Origin: an uncultured Armatimonadota bacterium
Lineage (GTDB): Bacteria; Armatimonadota; Fimbriimonadia; Fimbriimonadales; Fimbriimonadaceae
NCBI GenBank assembly: GCA_903904815.1
Contig: CAIVDU010000096.1
Span: forward strand, 1 to 64,000
Direction: 5' to 3'
Length of the DNA stretch: 64,000 nt
The translations under genes and the position numbers were made by a program. Positions 43,772 to 52,763 of the stretch are shown in pieces (within the stretch, counting starts at the first letter, position 1; every line of letters starts with the position of its first letter). The notes beneath the pieces are model-generated. The model worked only from the letters and a program-made list of their open reading frames with translations, was not told where the DNA came from and did not search any database.

Positions 43772-43948
43772 ATGGCTCCCACCGATGATTTGGGCATCAT
43801 GGTTCCCTTTCTATTGTTTTCCTATGTAGCTGGGGCGATGGGCTTTTACCGCTACATCTATCACACGGCCCCCATCATGGAAGAAGAATCCACTGGGTGC
43901 AAGGTCTACGAACTGTTCCCGGCCGAAGAGATTCGACGCGCTGCGTAA
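43772..43948 (+). CDS. Small single-span membrane protein, hypothetical
   Basis: 58 aa from ATG 43772, 41 bp after the tRNA. One hydrophobic segment (IMVPFLLFSYVAGAMGFYRY) and a C-terminal KVYELFPAEEIRRAA. No recognisable family and no strong ribosome-binding site. The codon pattern is like its neighbours, so I call it with reserve. Confidence 0.4.
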   Translation: MAPTDDLGIMVPFLLFSYVAGAMGFYRYIYHTAPIMEEESTGCKVYELFPAEEIRRAA

Positions 43949-43967
43949 GGCGAAGCAAAGAGTTGGC

Positions 43968-44275
43968 AGTGAGCAGTTTGCCGTTCACGCTCAGGAATTT
44001 GTGTTAGCGTTCCTGGACTCGGTTCGCGCACCGTCGGCTAACAGTTCCCTGCTAACCTTCATTCCAGGCTGTTAGGTGGACTGCGGAGACACGCATCAAT
44101 CTGTGGACGTCGGTGATTTGCAGCCCGGAGGGGCAAGGATAGAGCGCCCACAGCTGTTTGGTGGACTGACGAGACACAAATCATTCTCCGCCTACGGTTC
44201 TACATCGGGCTCGATAACAGAATCCGCGGTCAGCTTATTACCGCTAACGTCCAACAGCTAACCGCTAATCCTTCC
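43968..44275. repeat. Heptad arrays enclosing an 85-bp-period direct repeat
   Basis: Plus-strand heptads TTGGCAG TGAGCAG TTTGCCG start near 43973; minus-strand heptads occur at about 44036-44059 (TTAGCAG GGAACTG TTAGCCG) and 44233-44273 (TTAGCGG TTAGCTG TTGGACG TTAGCGG). Between them, 44071-44104 and 44156-44189 are imperfect direct repeats beginning GTTWGGTGGACTG. No gene is visible in this 330-bp gap. Confidence 0.65.
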
Positions 44276-44279
44276 GCGA

Positions 44280-47200
44280 CTATTTCGGAAGCTTGACGGT
44301 TCCTTTCCTCTCGAGCTTGCCCCAACCCTGTCGGGTTCCTCGGATCGCCTTAAAGAACGCCTTCCAAGCCACGATGTAAAGGATTTGGCGATAGACGAAC
44401 CTCTGGAAGAACAACCACCAGAGACCGCCTAACCTTTGTCGGTCCATGCGGTAAGCGATGGCGGCAGCCCCAAATTCAATCGCGAAGAACAGCGCATAGA
44501 GAAATCCGACTTGCTCCAGGTTGCCCAATGCGGCGGTTGCGCCAGATGTTTCGGTCGCGTCCCCCGGGAACAACTGTCGGTTAAAGATGAACACACAGAT
44601 GCTCGCCAGAATCTGAAGGTCAACCAATGGCGCGATAACTTGGAAGAAAATCTGGAACAGCCAGAGTGTTGGCAAGGCAAGTTTGCCGAACCAACCGTAA
44701 CGAAAGATGGCTGAGCGGTGCTTCCATAGGCACTGAAGCGTTCCGTAGGTCCACCGGAACCGCTGCCCAAAGAAGGATTTGAAGGAGTCTGGGGCCTCCG
44801 TATAGGCGATTGCCCCTGGCTCTGTTTCCTGGTGGTATCCAGCAATCCGTAACCGCCAAGTGAGGTCCATATCCTCTGCCAGAGTGTCTGGAACATAACC
44901 TCCGGCCGCTTCCACCGCCGACTTCCGCCAAGCCCCAATGGCCCCGGGAACAACGGTCACCGCATTGAGCAATGCGTAGGCCCGACGATCGACATTTTGA
45001 CTCGTGGTGTATTCGATTGACTGCCACAGAGTGACGAGATTCGTCACGTTTCCGACGCGGACGTTGCCGGCCACCGCTCCAACCTCGGGGGACTTGAAGT
45101 GACGGACGAGGAGGCCAATGGCGTCTGGATCAAGCTGAGTGTCCGCGTCAATGCAAAACAGGATCTCGGAATGTGAAACGCTGATCGCATTGTTGAGAGC
45201 CGTCGCCTTGCCTGCGTTCTCTTGCGTGACAAGGCGTACTCGGGGATTGTCGGCAAATGCATCAGCGACGACTTGGGCCGTGCGATCCTTCGAACCGTCG
45301 TCTACCACCACGACTTCCTCAACGGCGTAGTTGGTGCTCAAGACGCTCTGGATCGTGCGCACGATAACCGCCTCCTCGTTATAAGCGGCGATAAGCGCGC
45401 TCACCTTCGGATGAAAAGTCGGATCAGGCACAAAATGAGCGATTTTTCGACGGTGGATCAGCGCAAGGGGCGTGGTAAAGATCACGCGGGTAATTCCCAA
45501 GGCGATGGCCGCCAAGAAACAGATCGAAAGAACTTGCAGGAACCGGAAGACAACCGTAAAGAAGACTCGATCCGCAAAGATACTCAGCCGATCCTGGGCG
45601 GAAATCGGTGGCATTACATAGTCCCTGTTCTTATTGAGCAGGTTAGCAATGGAAACGAAGTGGTAACCCTCCTTCTCCAACGCGTGCACGATGACCGGCA
45701 ACGCCTTCACGGTCTGATCGCGAGGCCCACCGGCGTCGTGAAGGAGAATGATGTTTCCTTCTTCTTTACGCGCGGCGAAGTCTCGCACCTGCTGCAAGGT
45801 GCTGCTGATAATGTCGTCGGCGGTCCGCGTCCGGGCTATCCCGTTCGATTGACGAATTTGGGTGTTCCAGTCCTCGGGATCGACCTTTTCCCCAACGATC
45901 AAGTAGTCGAGTTTGGTCGCGAGTTCAACCGGCTTAAGTTCGACGTCCGTCTGGGGTTCAGAGTCTGCGTTATAGGGTGGGCGAAAAAGGGTCGTGCTCC
46001 GGCCCGTTATGGTCTCGATCGCTCTCTGCGTTGCGTCAATCTCAAGCCGTGCCCTCGTCTCCCCGACCAGGCCGATGTTCGGATGGAAGAAGGTGTGGTT
46101 TCCGACCTCGTGCCCCTCATCGAACATCTGCTGGACCAAATTTGGGCTCTCTTCCGCGTTCTTTCCAATGACGAAGAATGCGGCCGGCACATTCAGTTCC
46201 TTAAGTTCCTTAAGAATCTGAGGCGTCCATTGGGGATCCGGGCCGTCGTCAAACGTCAGCACCAAATCCTTCGCGCTCCGAAACCCAGACTGCTTGACGA
46301 CAAAGGGCTGCGCATATTCGAGGTACGACGCGCCAACGATCACTCCGTCTTCATCCAGTTCCAGGGTTCTTCGACCATCGGTTGGCTCGCTGACAACCTT
46401 AAGAAGTTCTCCCTTGCCCTGGTAATCGATCCCCGGCGGAAATCGAAGGTCCCGCAGCTTGTTGGGGTCTAGCTTTGCGTCTGGCGCTTTCTTTCTGTCC
46501 AAGAACGTCCAGACCGAAGGATCCTCCATGCCAAGCGCCCAAAGGGCAGCCCCACGCACACCCTGATCCCTCGCGGTGCTCCATTGGTTATAGGCAGAAA
46601 GCGCAGAGAGGATCCAGACCTTGTGCGTCTTGTCATCGTCATCAGAGTAGTCGAAAGTCTCGTTTAAGCTTTCGCCGTCAAACTGGATCACGTCCTTGGG
46701 AGCTTCGCCCTCTCGATAGCCCTTGGCATTCGCGAGCGCCTCCTGGAAGGTGAGTCCCTCAGCCGGGTCTTTTGATCCCACCGTCCAGTCGTAGGCATAG
46801 CTTCCTAGCCCGACGACGAGTTTGGAAGGTGGAATCCTCTTCAGAGCCGCATCGAGTTGTTCATTTGCCCAATCGAGGCTCGCGATAGGTCCCGGTATCC
46901 CTTCCTCGCTGTGCTCGTCGTAGTCCATCAAGACCACAAAATCGACAAGTGACGTGATCTCCTCGACCGGCCGGTGCTCCATCTGCACTTCTAAATCGAT
47001 GCTGATCTGAAGCTTATCGGGCGCGAAGACCAGCTTGAGCTGTCGCAGGAACGCGGGAAGCAGGGCATAGTCGGCGTCCCGCATGTTCTCGATGTCTACG
47101 TTGATCCCCTGATATCCATGGGACACTAAAAAGTCGCGAGTCTGCACCGCGATGGCGTGCTGAAGCTGGGGGTGAGTCAGCAGAGCGTGGGCGCGCTCTG

Positions 47201-47750
47201 GGTCAAACTCTCCATGGATGCCATTGCTCAGAATCGGCATCACACTTACGCCGTTCCGGCGAGCAATCTTACCAACCGAAAGGTTTTGCTGGTGCTTGCC
47301 CACATCAGTTGGATCGTCAAAATCCAGCATCCAGAGGCTTCCGCCATCTTTGGAAAGATGGAGCCACTCCGGCATCACGTGGGTCAAATTCCCAACGTAT
47401 TTTTGGAAAGAACTGAAGCCCGTTTCCTGCCAAGGCGCGTAGAACGCGGCCACGATGTGGTTCGAAGACACAAGCGGTTTTTTGATCTTACGAACACGAT
47501 CAATTTCAGCCTCAAGGTCCTTTCGCTTCTTGGCAAGAACCAGGTTGGTCTTCGGGTCACCATTGGGCACGGCAGGCGTGAGCCGATTTGTTTTCGGCGA
47601 CTTTTGCGGCGCGAATGGAACTACAAGAGCGATAGAGATGACAAAGACGGTGGCAATAATTCCAAACAGCCCGGTAACGAACAAGGCAACCCGAGAGAAG
47701 CCCACGCCTCGCCTTCCGTAAGGATCGAAAAAAACCGGTCCGTTATCCAT
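44280..47750 (-). CDS. GH18 - polysaccharide deacetylase - GT2 triple-domain membrane enzyme
   Basis: 1156 aa. A membrane anchor (residues 18-45) is followed by a YaaH-like GH18 barrel (about 95-420) with GINVDIEN near residue 213 carrying the catalytic Glu. A NodB-type deacetylase (about 490-690) has LTFDDGPD near 498, EVGNHTFFHPN, RPPYN and IILLHDAGG. After a membrane segment comes a GT2 synthase (about 780-1000) with VVVVDDGSKDRT, IDADTQLDP, LAEDMDL and QRFRW near 994, then C-terminal membrane helices. This combines in one chain the activities of PgaC-like synthesis and PgaB-like deacetylation/cleavage, so poly-GlcNAc-type exopolysaccharide is the likely product. A separate acyltransferase gene lies 12 bp upstream. 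Confidence 0.9.
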   Translation of the reverse strand: MDNGPVFFDPYGRRGVGFSRVALFVTGLFGIIATVFVISIALVVPFAPQKSPKTNRLTPAVPNGDPKTNLVLAKKRKDLEAEIDRVRKIKKPLVSSNHIVAAFYAPWQETGFSSFQKYVGNLTHVMPEWLHLSKDGGSLWMLDFDDPTDVGKHQQNLSVGKIARRNGVSVMPILSNGIHGEFDPERAHALLTHPQLQHAIAVQTRDFLVSHGYQGINVDIENMRDADYALLPAFLRQLKLVFAPDKLQISIDLEVQMEHRPVEEITSLVDFVVLMDYDEHSEEGIPGPIASLDWANEQLDAALKRIPPSKLVVGLGSYAYDWTVGSKDPAEGLTFQEALANAKGYREGEAPKDVIQFDGESLNETFDYSDDDDKTHKVWILSALSAYNQWSTARDQGVRGAALWALGMEDPSVWTFLDRKKAPDAKLDPNKLRDLRFPPGIDYQGKGELLKVVSEPTDGRRTLELDEDGVIVGASYLEYAQPFVVKQSGFRSAKDLVLTFDDGPDPQWTPQILKELKELNVPAAFFVIGKNAEESPNLVQQMFDEGHEVGNHTFFHPNIGLVGETRARLEIDATQRAIETITGRSTTLFRPPYNADSEPQTDVELKPVELATKLDYLIVGEKVDPEDWNTQIRQSNGIARTRTADDIISSTLQQVRDFAARKEEGNIILLHDAGGPRDQTVKALPVIVHALEKEGYHFVSIANLLNKNRDYVMPPISAQDRLSIFADRVFFTVVFRFLQVLSICFLAAIALGITRVIFTTPLALIHRRKIAHFVPDPTFHPKVSALIAAYNEEAVIVRTIQSVLSTNYAVEEVVVVDDGSKDRTAQVVADAFADNPRVRLVTQENAGKATALNNAISVSHSEILFCIDADTQLDPDAIGLLVRHFKSPEVGAVAGNVRVGNVTNLVTLWQSIEYTTSQNVDRRAYALLNAVTVVPGAIGAWRKSAVEAAGGYVPDTLAEDMDLTWRLRIAGYHQETEPGAIAYTEAPDSFKSFFGQRFRWTYGTLQCLWKHRSAIFRYGWFGKLALPTLWLFQIFFQVIAPLVDLQILASICVFIFNRQLFPGDATETSGATAALGNLEQVGFLYALFFAIEFGAAAIAYRMDRQRLGGLWWLFFQRFVYRQILYIVAWKAFFKAIRGTRQGWGKLERKGTVKLPK

Positions 47751-47762
47751 TGAGATCGCACG

Positions 47763-48938
47763 TCAGAGTCTAAGAAACATGCGCTTTTGATGCATCACAG
47801 CTAGCAAGATCCACCAGACCCCTATGTAAGTCGCGGTGTAGGTCCAGCCGCCGTGGATGAGACCATAGTTCAACTTGAGCCAGTCTAAATACGCCTGTTG
47901 AAGCGATAGATTACCCTTCGGGGTGGACACCTTCCAGACCTGTAGCACCATCACCTTGAAAAGAATCGGGAAGACATAAGCGGCAATTGCGTTCGATCCC
48001 AACACGACCAGTGGGAACGCAAGTCGTTGCAGCCGGAATACGTCCACGACTAGCAGGAACGCGGCGAGGACAATCGCGCCCGTTCCTCCCGCCACCATAA
48101 GGTACGAAGGAGTGCAGACCGGCTTGTTGAAGGCAACGAATACACTGAGCATGTCTCCGGCGAGTAGAAACACCAGGCCACTGATCGCCAATACCACGAG
48201 CTTCGCCGAATCGCGCCAAGAACGATTCCGGAGAACATCTCCCATGATCGTGCCGAAGAGAATCAGCCCCGCCGCCGGGATGGCTGCCAACAATCCGTCC
48301 ATTTTGTACGCCAAGAGGTAGGTCACATCAAAGTGATGGATGAGGTTTCGATTCTCTTCAAACGTGCCAGCCGCCCCCCCGGGAAACGGCAGATTCATAA
48401 TTGCCGCCGCGTATCCTCCGAGAAACAAGACGGCGGCGACGGGTCGAAAAAACTTAGGACCGAGATAGACCAACGCAGCTAAGAACGAAGACACGCCGAT
48501 GAGCTGCAAGATCCCCATCGAGAACTCGAGTTGCTTGTTGATGGCGCAATCGATGAACATTCCTGCCGCCATCAGGGTTATCCCTCGTACAAAAGCCTTC
48601 CAAACGAATCCGAGTTTGGAGCGACCCCGTTCAATCCGGGACCCGAGCGAAAACGGCATGGAGACACCGACGCAAAACAGAAACCATGGGAATACCAAGT
48701 CGGCGGCATGAAGTCCCAAGTTCCATCCGGCATGGGTCAACTGCACCGGTGTCTCCGTGTCCACGGCGGCGTTATTAACGACCAACATCAGGAGGATTAC
48801 GGCCCCCCGAAATGCATCGAGTGAGACCAAACGGGTAGCTTTGGTAGGAATGTCGACAACATCGACCGCGGGTTCGGGCGCCGGTTCGCAGGGGCGAACA
48901 TCCACACTGGGCGCTTCCGGAGCCGATGGCGTAACCAT
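47763..48938 (-). CDS. Membrane acyltransferase, DUF5009/NagX-like
   Basis: 391 aa with about ten membrane segments. The N-terminal RLVSLDAFRGAVILLMLVVNN with LHAADLVFPWFLFCVGVSMPFSL is the signature of the heparan-alpha-glucosaminide N-acetyltransferase-like (NagX, DUF5009) family, which moves acetyl groups across the membrane to glucosamine sugars. Upstream of, and likely cotranscribed with, the GH18-NodB-GT2 gene; re-acetylation or modification of the exported polymer is a reasonable role, but this is inference. Diverges from a deacetylase gene. Confidence 0.82.
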   Translation of the reverse strand: MVTPSAPEAPSVDVRPCEPAPEPAVDVVDIPTKATRLVSLDAFRGAVILLMLVVNNAAVDTETPVQLTHAGWNLGLHAADLVFPWFLFCVGVSMPFSLGSRIERGRSKLGFVWKAFVRGITLMAAGMFIDCAINKQLEFSMGILQLIGVSSFLAALVYLGPKFFRPVAAVLFLGGYAAAIMNLPFPGGAAGTFEENRNLIHHFDVTYLLAYKMDGLLAAIPAAGLILFGTIMGDVLRNRSWRDSAKLVVLAISGLVFLLAGDMLSVFVAFNKPVCTPSYLMVAGGTGAIVLAAFLLVVDVFRLQRLAFPLVVLGSNAIAAYVFPILFKVMVLQVWKVSTPKGNLSLQQAYLDWLKLNYGLIHGGWTYTATYIGVWWILLAVMHQKRMFLRL

Positions 48939-49045
48939 GTTTTATAAATGACGACTGAAAAGCCTATCGTGTTTTTGTGCCTTTTGGAGCACATCTGTAC
49001 ACTAAAGGAATCTCGCAATCAAGGCAAGTGTTTATAAGGATGAGG

Positions 49046-49957
49046 ATGAAAAGACTGGTTGTTGTTCTGGGTTGCGTCGTGGGAGTCGTTGGCGCCTACA
49101 AGGTCGCCACCAAGATTCACCTTATTCAACCCGTCGATTGGCTCGCCGTTGCCCACTTGAAAAAGGCAGATCACCTATTTCACGGAGTCACAGTTAATAC
49201 GGCGGTAGAGGATCGAAAGGATCCCTACTGGAAGCAAGCCTACGCCGAGGTAACCAAGCATCCATCGATCCTTGCATCCACTTCGGTTCCTGAGTCTTTC
49301 CCTGGACGCATCGAGCGCGGCAATACAGAACTCAAAGAGATCGCTCTGACGTTCGACGATGGACCGCACTACCCGTCCGCTCACGCTTTGGTTCAGGAAT
49401 TAAAATCTCTCAACTTGAGGGCAACTTTTTTTGTCGTCGGCAAGATGGCAGAAAAGCACCCCGAGCTCATCCGAGAAGAAGAGGCGGCTGGAAACGAAAT
49501 TGCTAATCACTCATTCAGCCATGTCAATCTGAGCAAGATTCCAGAAAAAGAGGTTGCCACAGAGTACCGGGCGTGCAATCTGCTCCTGAAAAAGATTCTC
49601 GGCCATCAGCCAAGGTTTTGTCGCCCCCCCGGAGGAAACAGCGACTCCTTCGTGTTTCGAGCTGCCGATGACAACGGCCTTTCGACTGTACTGTGGACAA
49701 ACGATCCCTCGGACTACGCTAATCCCGGAGAGGACGTGATCCTTGAGCGAACCCTCAAACACCTCTCGAACGGTGGGATCCTCCTTCTCCATGAAGGCGT
49801 TAAGGAAACGATGAGCGTTCTCCCGCTACTGACCAAGGAGATTCGCGATCGTGGTTACAAGATCGTGACAGTCGGACAGCTAATGAGGGACAGCGCCATC
49901 GCAAGACAGACTGCTGTCGCTCAATTGACCCTTCCTAAGCTTTCCCGGGATCGCTAG
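49046..49957 (+). CDS. Polysaccharide deacetylase (NodB domain), exported
   Basis: 303 aa, signal anchor VVVLGCVVGVVGAY then a CE4 domain: IALTFDDGPH, EIANHSFSHVNL (the HxxxH metal pair), RFCRPPGGNSDS, and ILLLHEG. The metal site Asp-His-His is intact. ATG 49046 follows AAGGATGAGG; ATG 49040 and GTG 48977 are in frame but less supported. It faces away from the exopolysaccharide operon and probably deacetylates the same polymer or peptidoglycan. Confidence 0.88.
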   Translation: MKRLVVVLGCVVGVVGAYKVATKIHLIQPVDWLAVAHLKKADHLFHGVTVNTAVEDRKDPYWKQAYAEVTKHPSILASTSVPESFPGRIERGNTELKEIALTFDDGPHYPSAHALVQELKSLNLRATFFVVGKMAEKHPELIREEEAAGNEIANHSFSHVNLSKIPEKEVATEYRACNLLLKKILGHQPRFCRPPGGNSDSFVFRAADDNGLSTVLWTNDPSDYANPGEDVILERTLKHLSNGGILLLHEGVKETMSVLPLLTKEIRDRGYKIVTVGQLMRDSAIARQTAVAQLTLPKLSRDR

Positions 49958-49980
49958 TCTTATCGCTTCCCAGCGTGGTT

Positions 49981-51420
49981 CTAGACATTGACGGTCTTCC
50001 AAGCTCCGCGCTTGAATGCGATTAGGCTCAAGACGCCCTGCATCCCCTGGGTGAACGACATCGCCAGCCATGCGCCGTGCGCTCCAAGCCCTAAACCAAG
50101 TGGCATCCTGAGCCACGGCGCAATGGGGAACGCATAAGGGAGCGCGAATATCAGGGCTAGAGGGACGCGAAGCCCCCAAAGCGAGAACATCGAAATCCAA
50201 AGAGGCCTCACTGTATCCCCGGCGCCCTGCATCGCGCCCAAAAGGATCGTGGCGTAGGCGAACAACACTTCCGTCGCGCACAGATAACGAATCAACTCGG
50301 TGGCGTGATGGGCGATCTCCACTTTCCCGTCCAGGAGAGTCGAGGCAATATTCGGCGCGAACCAATAGATCGGGCCCGCCATGAGCGCCGTCACAATTGC
50401 GCCATGGTGGGCTGCCGTCCATGCCAACCGGTTGGCACGGTCAGGATCGTTCATTCCCAAGCTCTGACCCACAAGGGCGCCAGCGGCGGCGGAAAGTCCA
50501 AACGGCGGCATGAACATGATGGACTCGATCGCAAATCCAATTCCCATCGCCGCAATCGGACTGGAGCCCTTGGGAACCATGGACAGGACCACGGTAAAGG
50601 CCATGAGAGACAAGACGCGCAGGGTCGACATCGTAGCGGCAGGAATCGAAATGCGCAGGATTCGTCCTGCCCAATCTCGATGAGGGAAGCCAATTCTCCA
50701 TAGCGTCCCGAGCGGCGTTCGTCCCACGTAGAAGATGTAAGCGATCGCGGAAACGGTGGCGCTGATCGCAAGGGCGGTACCCGCTCCTCGAAGGCCCATA
50801 TTCGCGCCTGGAATGGTGAAACTGCCGAAGTGACGGGTAGGAAAAACCAAGAGGAAATTCAGCGTGATGTGAAGCAGAATCTGAATCCCTGAAATCACCA
50901 TCGGACTCACCGTGTCTCCAATGCCCCGCAGGCAACCGGCGAGGTTTTGAATCACAAATATCGCCGGAAGTCCACAAGCGAAGACTTGAACGAAGCCCGC
51001 CATTTGCTTAGCCGACGCGAGGTCGTCATGAGGAAGCACCAATGAAGCGGCCGGCGATGCGATGAGTGCGGTGAATCCCGCAACGACGATCCCGCATAGC
51101 ACCGCCAGGTTCAGAGACTCTTTGCTCGCTTTGCGCACCTCGTCATGAAGCTGAGCCCCGAATGCTCGACTCACGATGGCGGTCGCTCCGGTGGCCAGTG
51201 AAACCGCCAACGAGAACATCATGAAAATGACCGTCGTGGAAGCGCTGTGTCCGGTCACTGCAGACGAATCGAGATGTCCGATAAATCCGCGGTCTAGCAG
51301 GTTGTTGACAACCTGCAGAGAATTTAAGGCTACTGCGGGCCAAGCCAACTTCCAGACAATTCGAGAAGACGATGATTCTTCTCGAATGGGAGATTCTTCT
51401 AGGGATGCGGTGGCGGCCAT
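49981..51420 (-). CDS. MATE family efflux transporter
   Basis: 479 aa with twelve membrane segments and the internal repeat of MATE/NorM carriers: IVWKLAWPAVALNSLQVVN and RGFIGHLDSSAV at the start of each lobe region, and SGIQILLHITLNFLLVF followed by GAGTALAISAT. Probably a cation-coupled drug or metabolite exporter; substrate unknown. It stands alone, convergent with the deacetylase. Confidence 0.88.
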   Translation of the reverse strand: MAATASLEESPIREESSSSRIVWKLAWPAVALNSLQVVNNLLDRGFIGHLDSSAVTGHSASTTVIFMMFSLAVSLATGATAIVSRAFGAQLHDEVRKASKESLNLAVLCGIVVAGFTALIASPAASLVLPHDDLASAKQMAGFVQVFACGLPAIFVIQNLAGCLRGIGDTVSPMVISGIQILLHITLNFLLVFPTRHFGSFTIPGANMGLRGAGTALAISATVSAIAYIFYVGRTPLGTLWRIGFPHRDWAGRILRISIPAATMSTLRVLSLMAFTVVLSMVPKGSSPIAAMGIGFAIESIMFMPPFGLSAAAGALVGQSLGMNDPDRANRLAWTAAHHGAIVTALMAGPIYWFAPNIASTLLDGKVEIAHHATELIRYLCATEVLFAYATILLGAMQGAGDTVRPLWISMFSLWGLRVPLALIFALPYAFPIAPWLRMPLGLGLGAHGAWLAMSFTQGMQGVLSLIAFKRGAWKTVNV

Positions 51421-51575
51421 GGCAGCCCTAGAAGGTACCTGTCAGGACTACCCTCCACCAGGACGTCTGGACAATAATGCGGCTCACTCGACACTTCCCC
51501 TTGGGTTCTCACCTCCGGGGAGATCTGAGCCTCGATCTCACTTTCCCTGATTGCACCCGACCGAAGAGGCGATGA

Positions 51576-52055
51576 CTAACCCAGCGAGAGATACTCCCGT
51601 GCCTGCTTTTGATGATAGGAATCGTGGAGTGGCATGAGCTGTACCAAGTCATACAAACTCATGTTCCCAATCTCGGGACGATTGCCGGTTCGTGCCCAGC
51701 TCTCGATCTTCAACCCCTTGAGGAATTCAAGGTTCTCGGCGCGACGCGATTCAAACAGGGCCAGCTGTTCCCGCCAGTCCGTTCTGCCGTAGTCGCGGTC
51801 GATGGCTCTCTGCCCTTCATCGATGTTGGGAAGCACAGGACTGTCCTCGGATACCACCCTCTCGAATCGTTCGCGGAAAACAGTCTCCCAATCTGCCAGG
51901 TGGGCGATGGCTTCGCGAAGCGTAAACCGTTCGGGATCGGTCCGCGCATCGGCTTGTTCGTCAGTCATGTCCTTCACGAGGAGGCGAAGAAGGGTCGGGC
52001 CCTCCAGAAGGGCGCTAAAGAGATATCCGCGCAAGTAAGGATTGCTGATAAGCAT
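51576..52055 (-). CDS. DinB family protein
   Basis: 159-aa four-helix metal-binding protein of the DinB/YfiT group. The three metal His are in AIAHLADWE and LHDSYHQKQ. Relatives include thiol transferases (e.g. bacillithiol or mycothiol-dependent), but the substrate here is unknown. The other conserved region is ERFTLREAIAHLAD. Upstream gap 155 bp to the MATE gene. Confidence 0.85.
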   Translation of the reverse strand: MLISNPYLRGYLFSALLEGPTLLRLLVKDMTDEQADARTDPERFTLREAIAHLADWETVFRERFERVVSEDSPVLPNIDEGQRAIDRDYGRTDWREQLALFESRRAENLEFLKGLKIESWARTGNRPEIGNMSLYDLVQLMPLHDSYHQKQAREYLSLG

Positions 52056-52088
52056 GGTTGTTGTTGGTTTGCTCCAGTTGCCGTACGG

Positions 52089-52730
52089 TCAGAAGGTGCA
52101 ACCCGTGGCTGGACGGAGCGGCGCGTACTGAGTGTCAAAGGGCCGCTCAGGTTGACCTATTACGGCGGCTAGTTCCCGATTCATGTCGAGGAGAAGGTCC
52201 TTCGAAAACCCGGGCCACATTTTGTAGATCTTGCCGTCGGTGGTAATGAGTGCCGAGTAAGCCGAGCTGATCGCCCCATAGGCATGCATTATTTCCACCT
52301 TCGGATCGGGCACCACGGGATAAGTCACCTGCATCTCCGCGATCCACTTCTTGGCGTCAGCGGCGGATGCATTGGTCACGCTGATGAAGTCAACTTGGCC
52401 CTTGAACTGATCTGCCAAGGAATGAAACAGCGGCTCGGCCGCATAGCTACAAGGACACCCGTTGTTCACGAAGTAAACGAATTGCGGCCGTTTGAGCCCG
52501 TTGCCCGCTATTTGGATAGGCGCGCCGTTGGTGTCCTTGGTGGTAAAGGCGGTCGCGATCTTGGTCTTCATCGCGCCCGTTTTCACCATCATGTCAGTCG
52601 TCACCGGATGCTTCGGCACCTCGTTGACGTCAAACGATTCGGAGTTCTTTGCCTTAAGGGCAACCGCCAACAATCCAGCTGCGCTCGCGAGGGCCAAGAA
52701 ACTGGGTATTGCGAGCAATACGGGTCTCAT
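52089..52730 (-). CDS. Thioredoxin-fold protein with a CPC motif, exported
   Basis: 213 aa from ATG 52730. Hydrophobic signal segment (AIPSFLALASAAGLLAVAL), then an AhpC/TlpA-like thioredoxin fold: FVYFVNNGCPCSYAAEPLF gives a CxC active site in place of CxxC, followed by VDFISVTNASAADAKKWI, VVPDPKVEIMHAYGA and SALITTDGKIYKMWPG. Such proteins act in extracytoplasmic thiol redox or copper/cytochrome assembly. It lies 33 bp after the moeA gene end on the same strand. Confidence 0.7.
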   Translation of the reverse strand: MRPVLLAIPSFLALASAAGLLAVALKAKNSESFDVNEVPKHPVTTDMMVKTGAMKTKIATAFTTKDTNGAPIQIAGNGLKRPQFVYFVNNGCPCSYAAEPLFHSLADQFKGQVDFISVTNASAADAKKWIAEMQVTYPVVPDPKVEIMHAYGAISSAYSALITTDGKIYKMWPGFSKDLLLDMNRELAAVIGQPERPFDTQYAPLRPATGCTF

Positions 52731-52763
52731 GCGAATAGTGTATTCAAGAAAGTTCAACGAAAA

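Noticed and set aside
45222-46472. 416-codon plus-strand frame
   Set aside because: Antisense of the NodB and GT2 region of the triple-domain gene.
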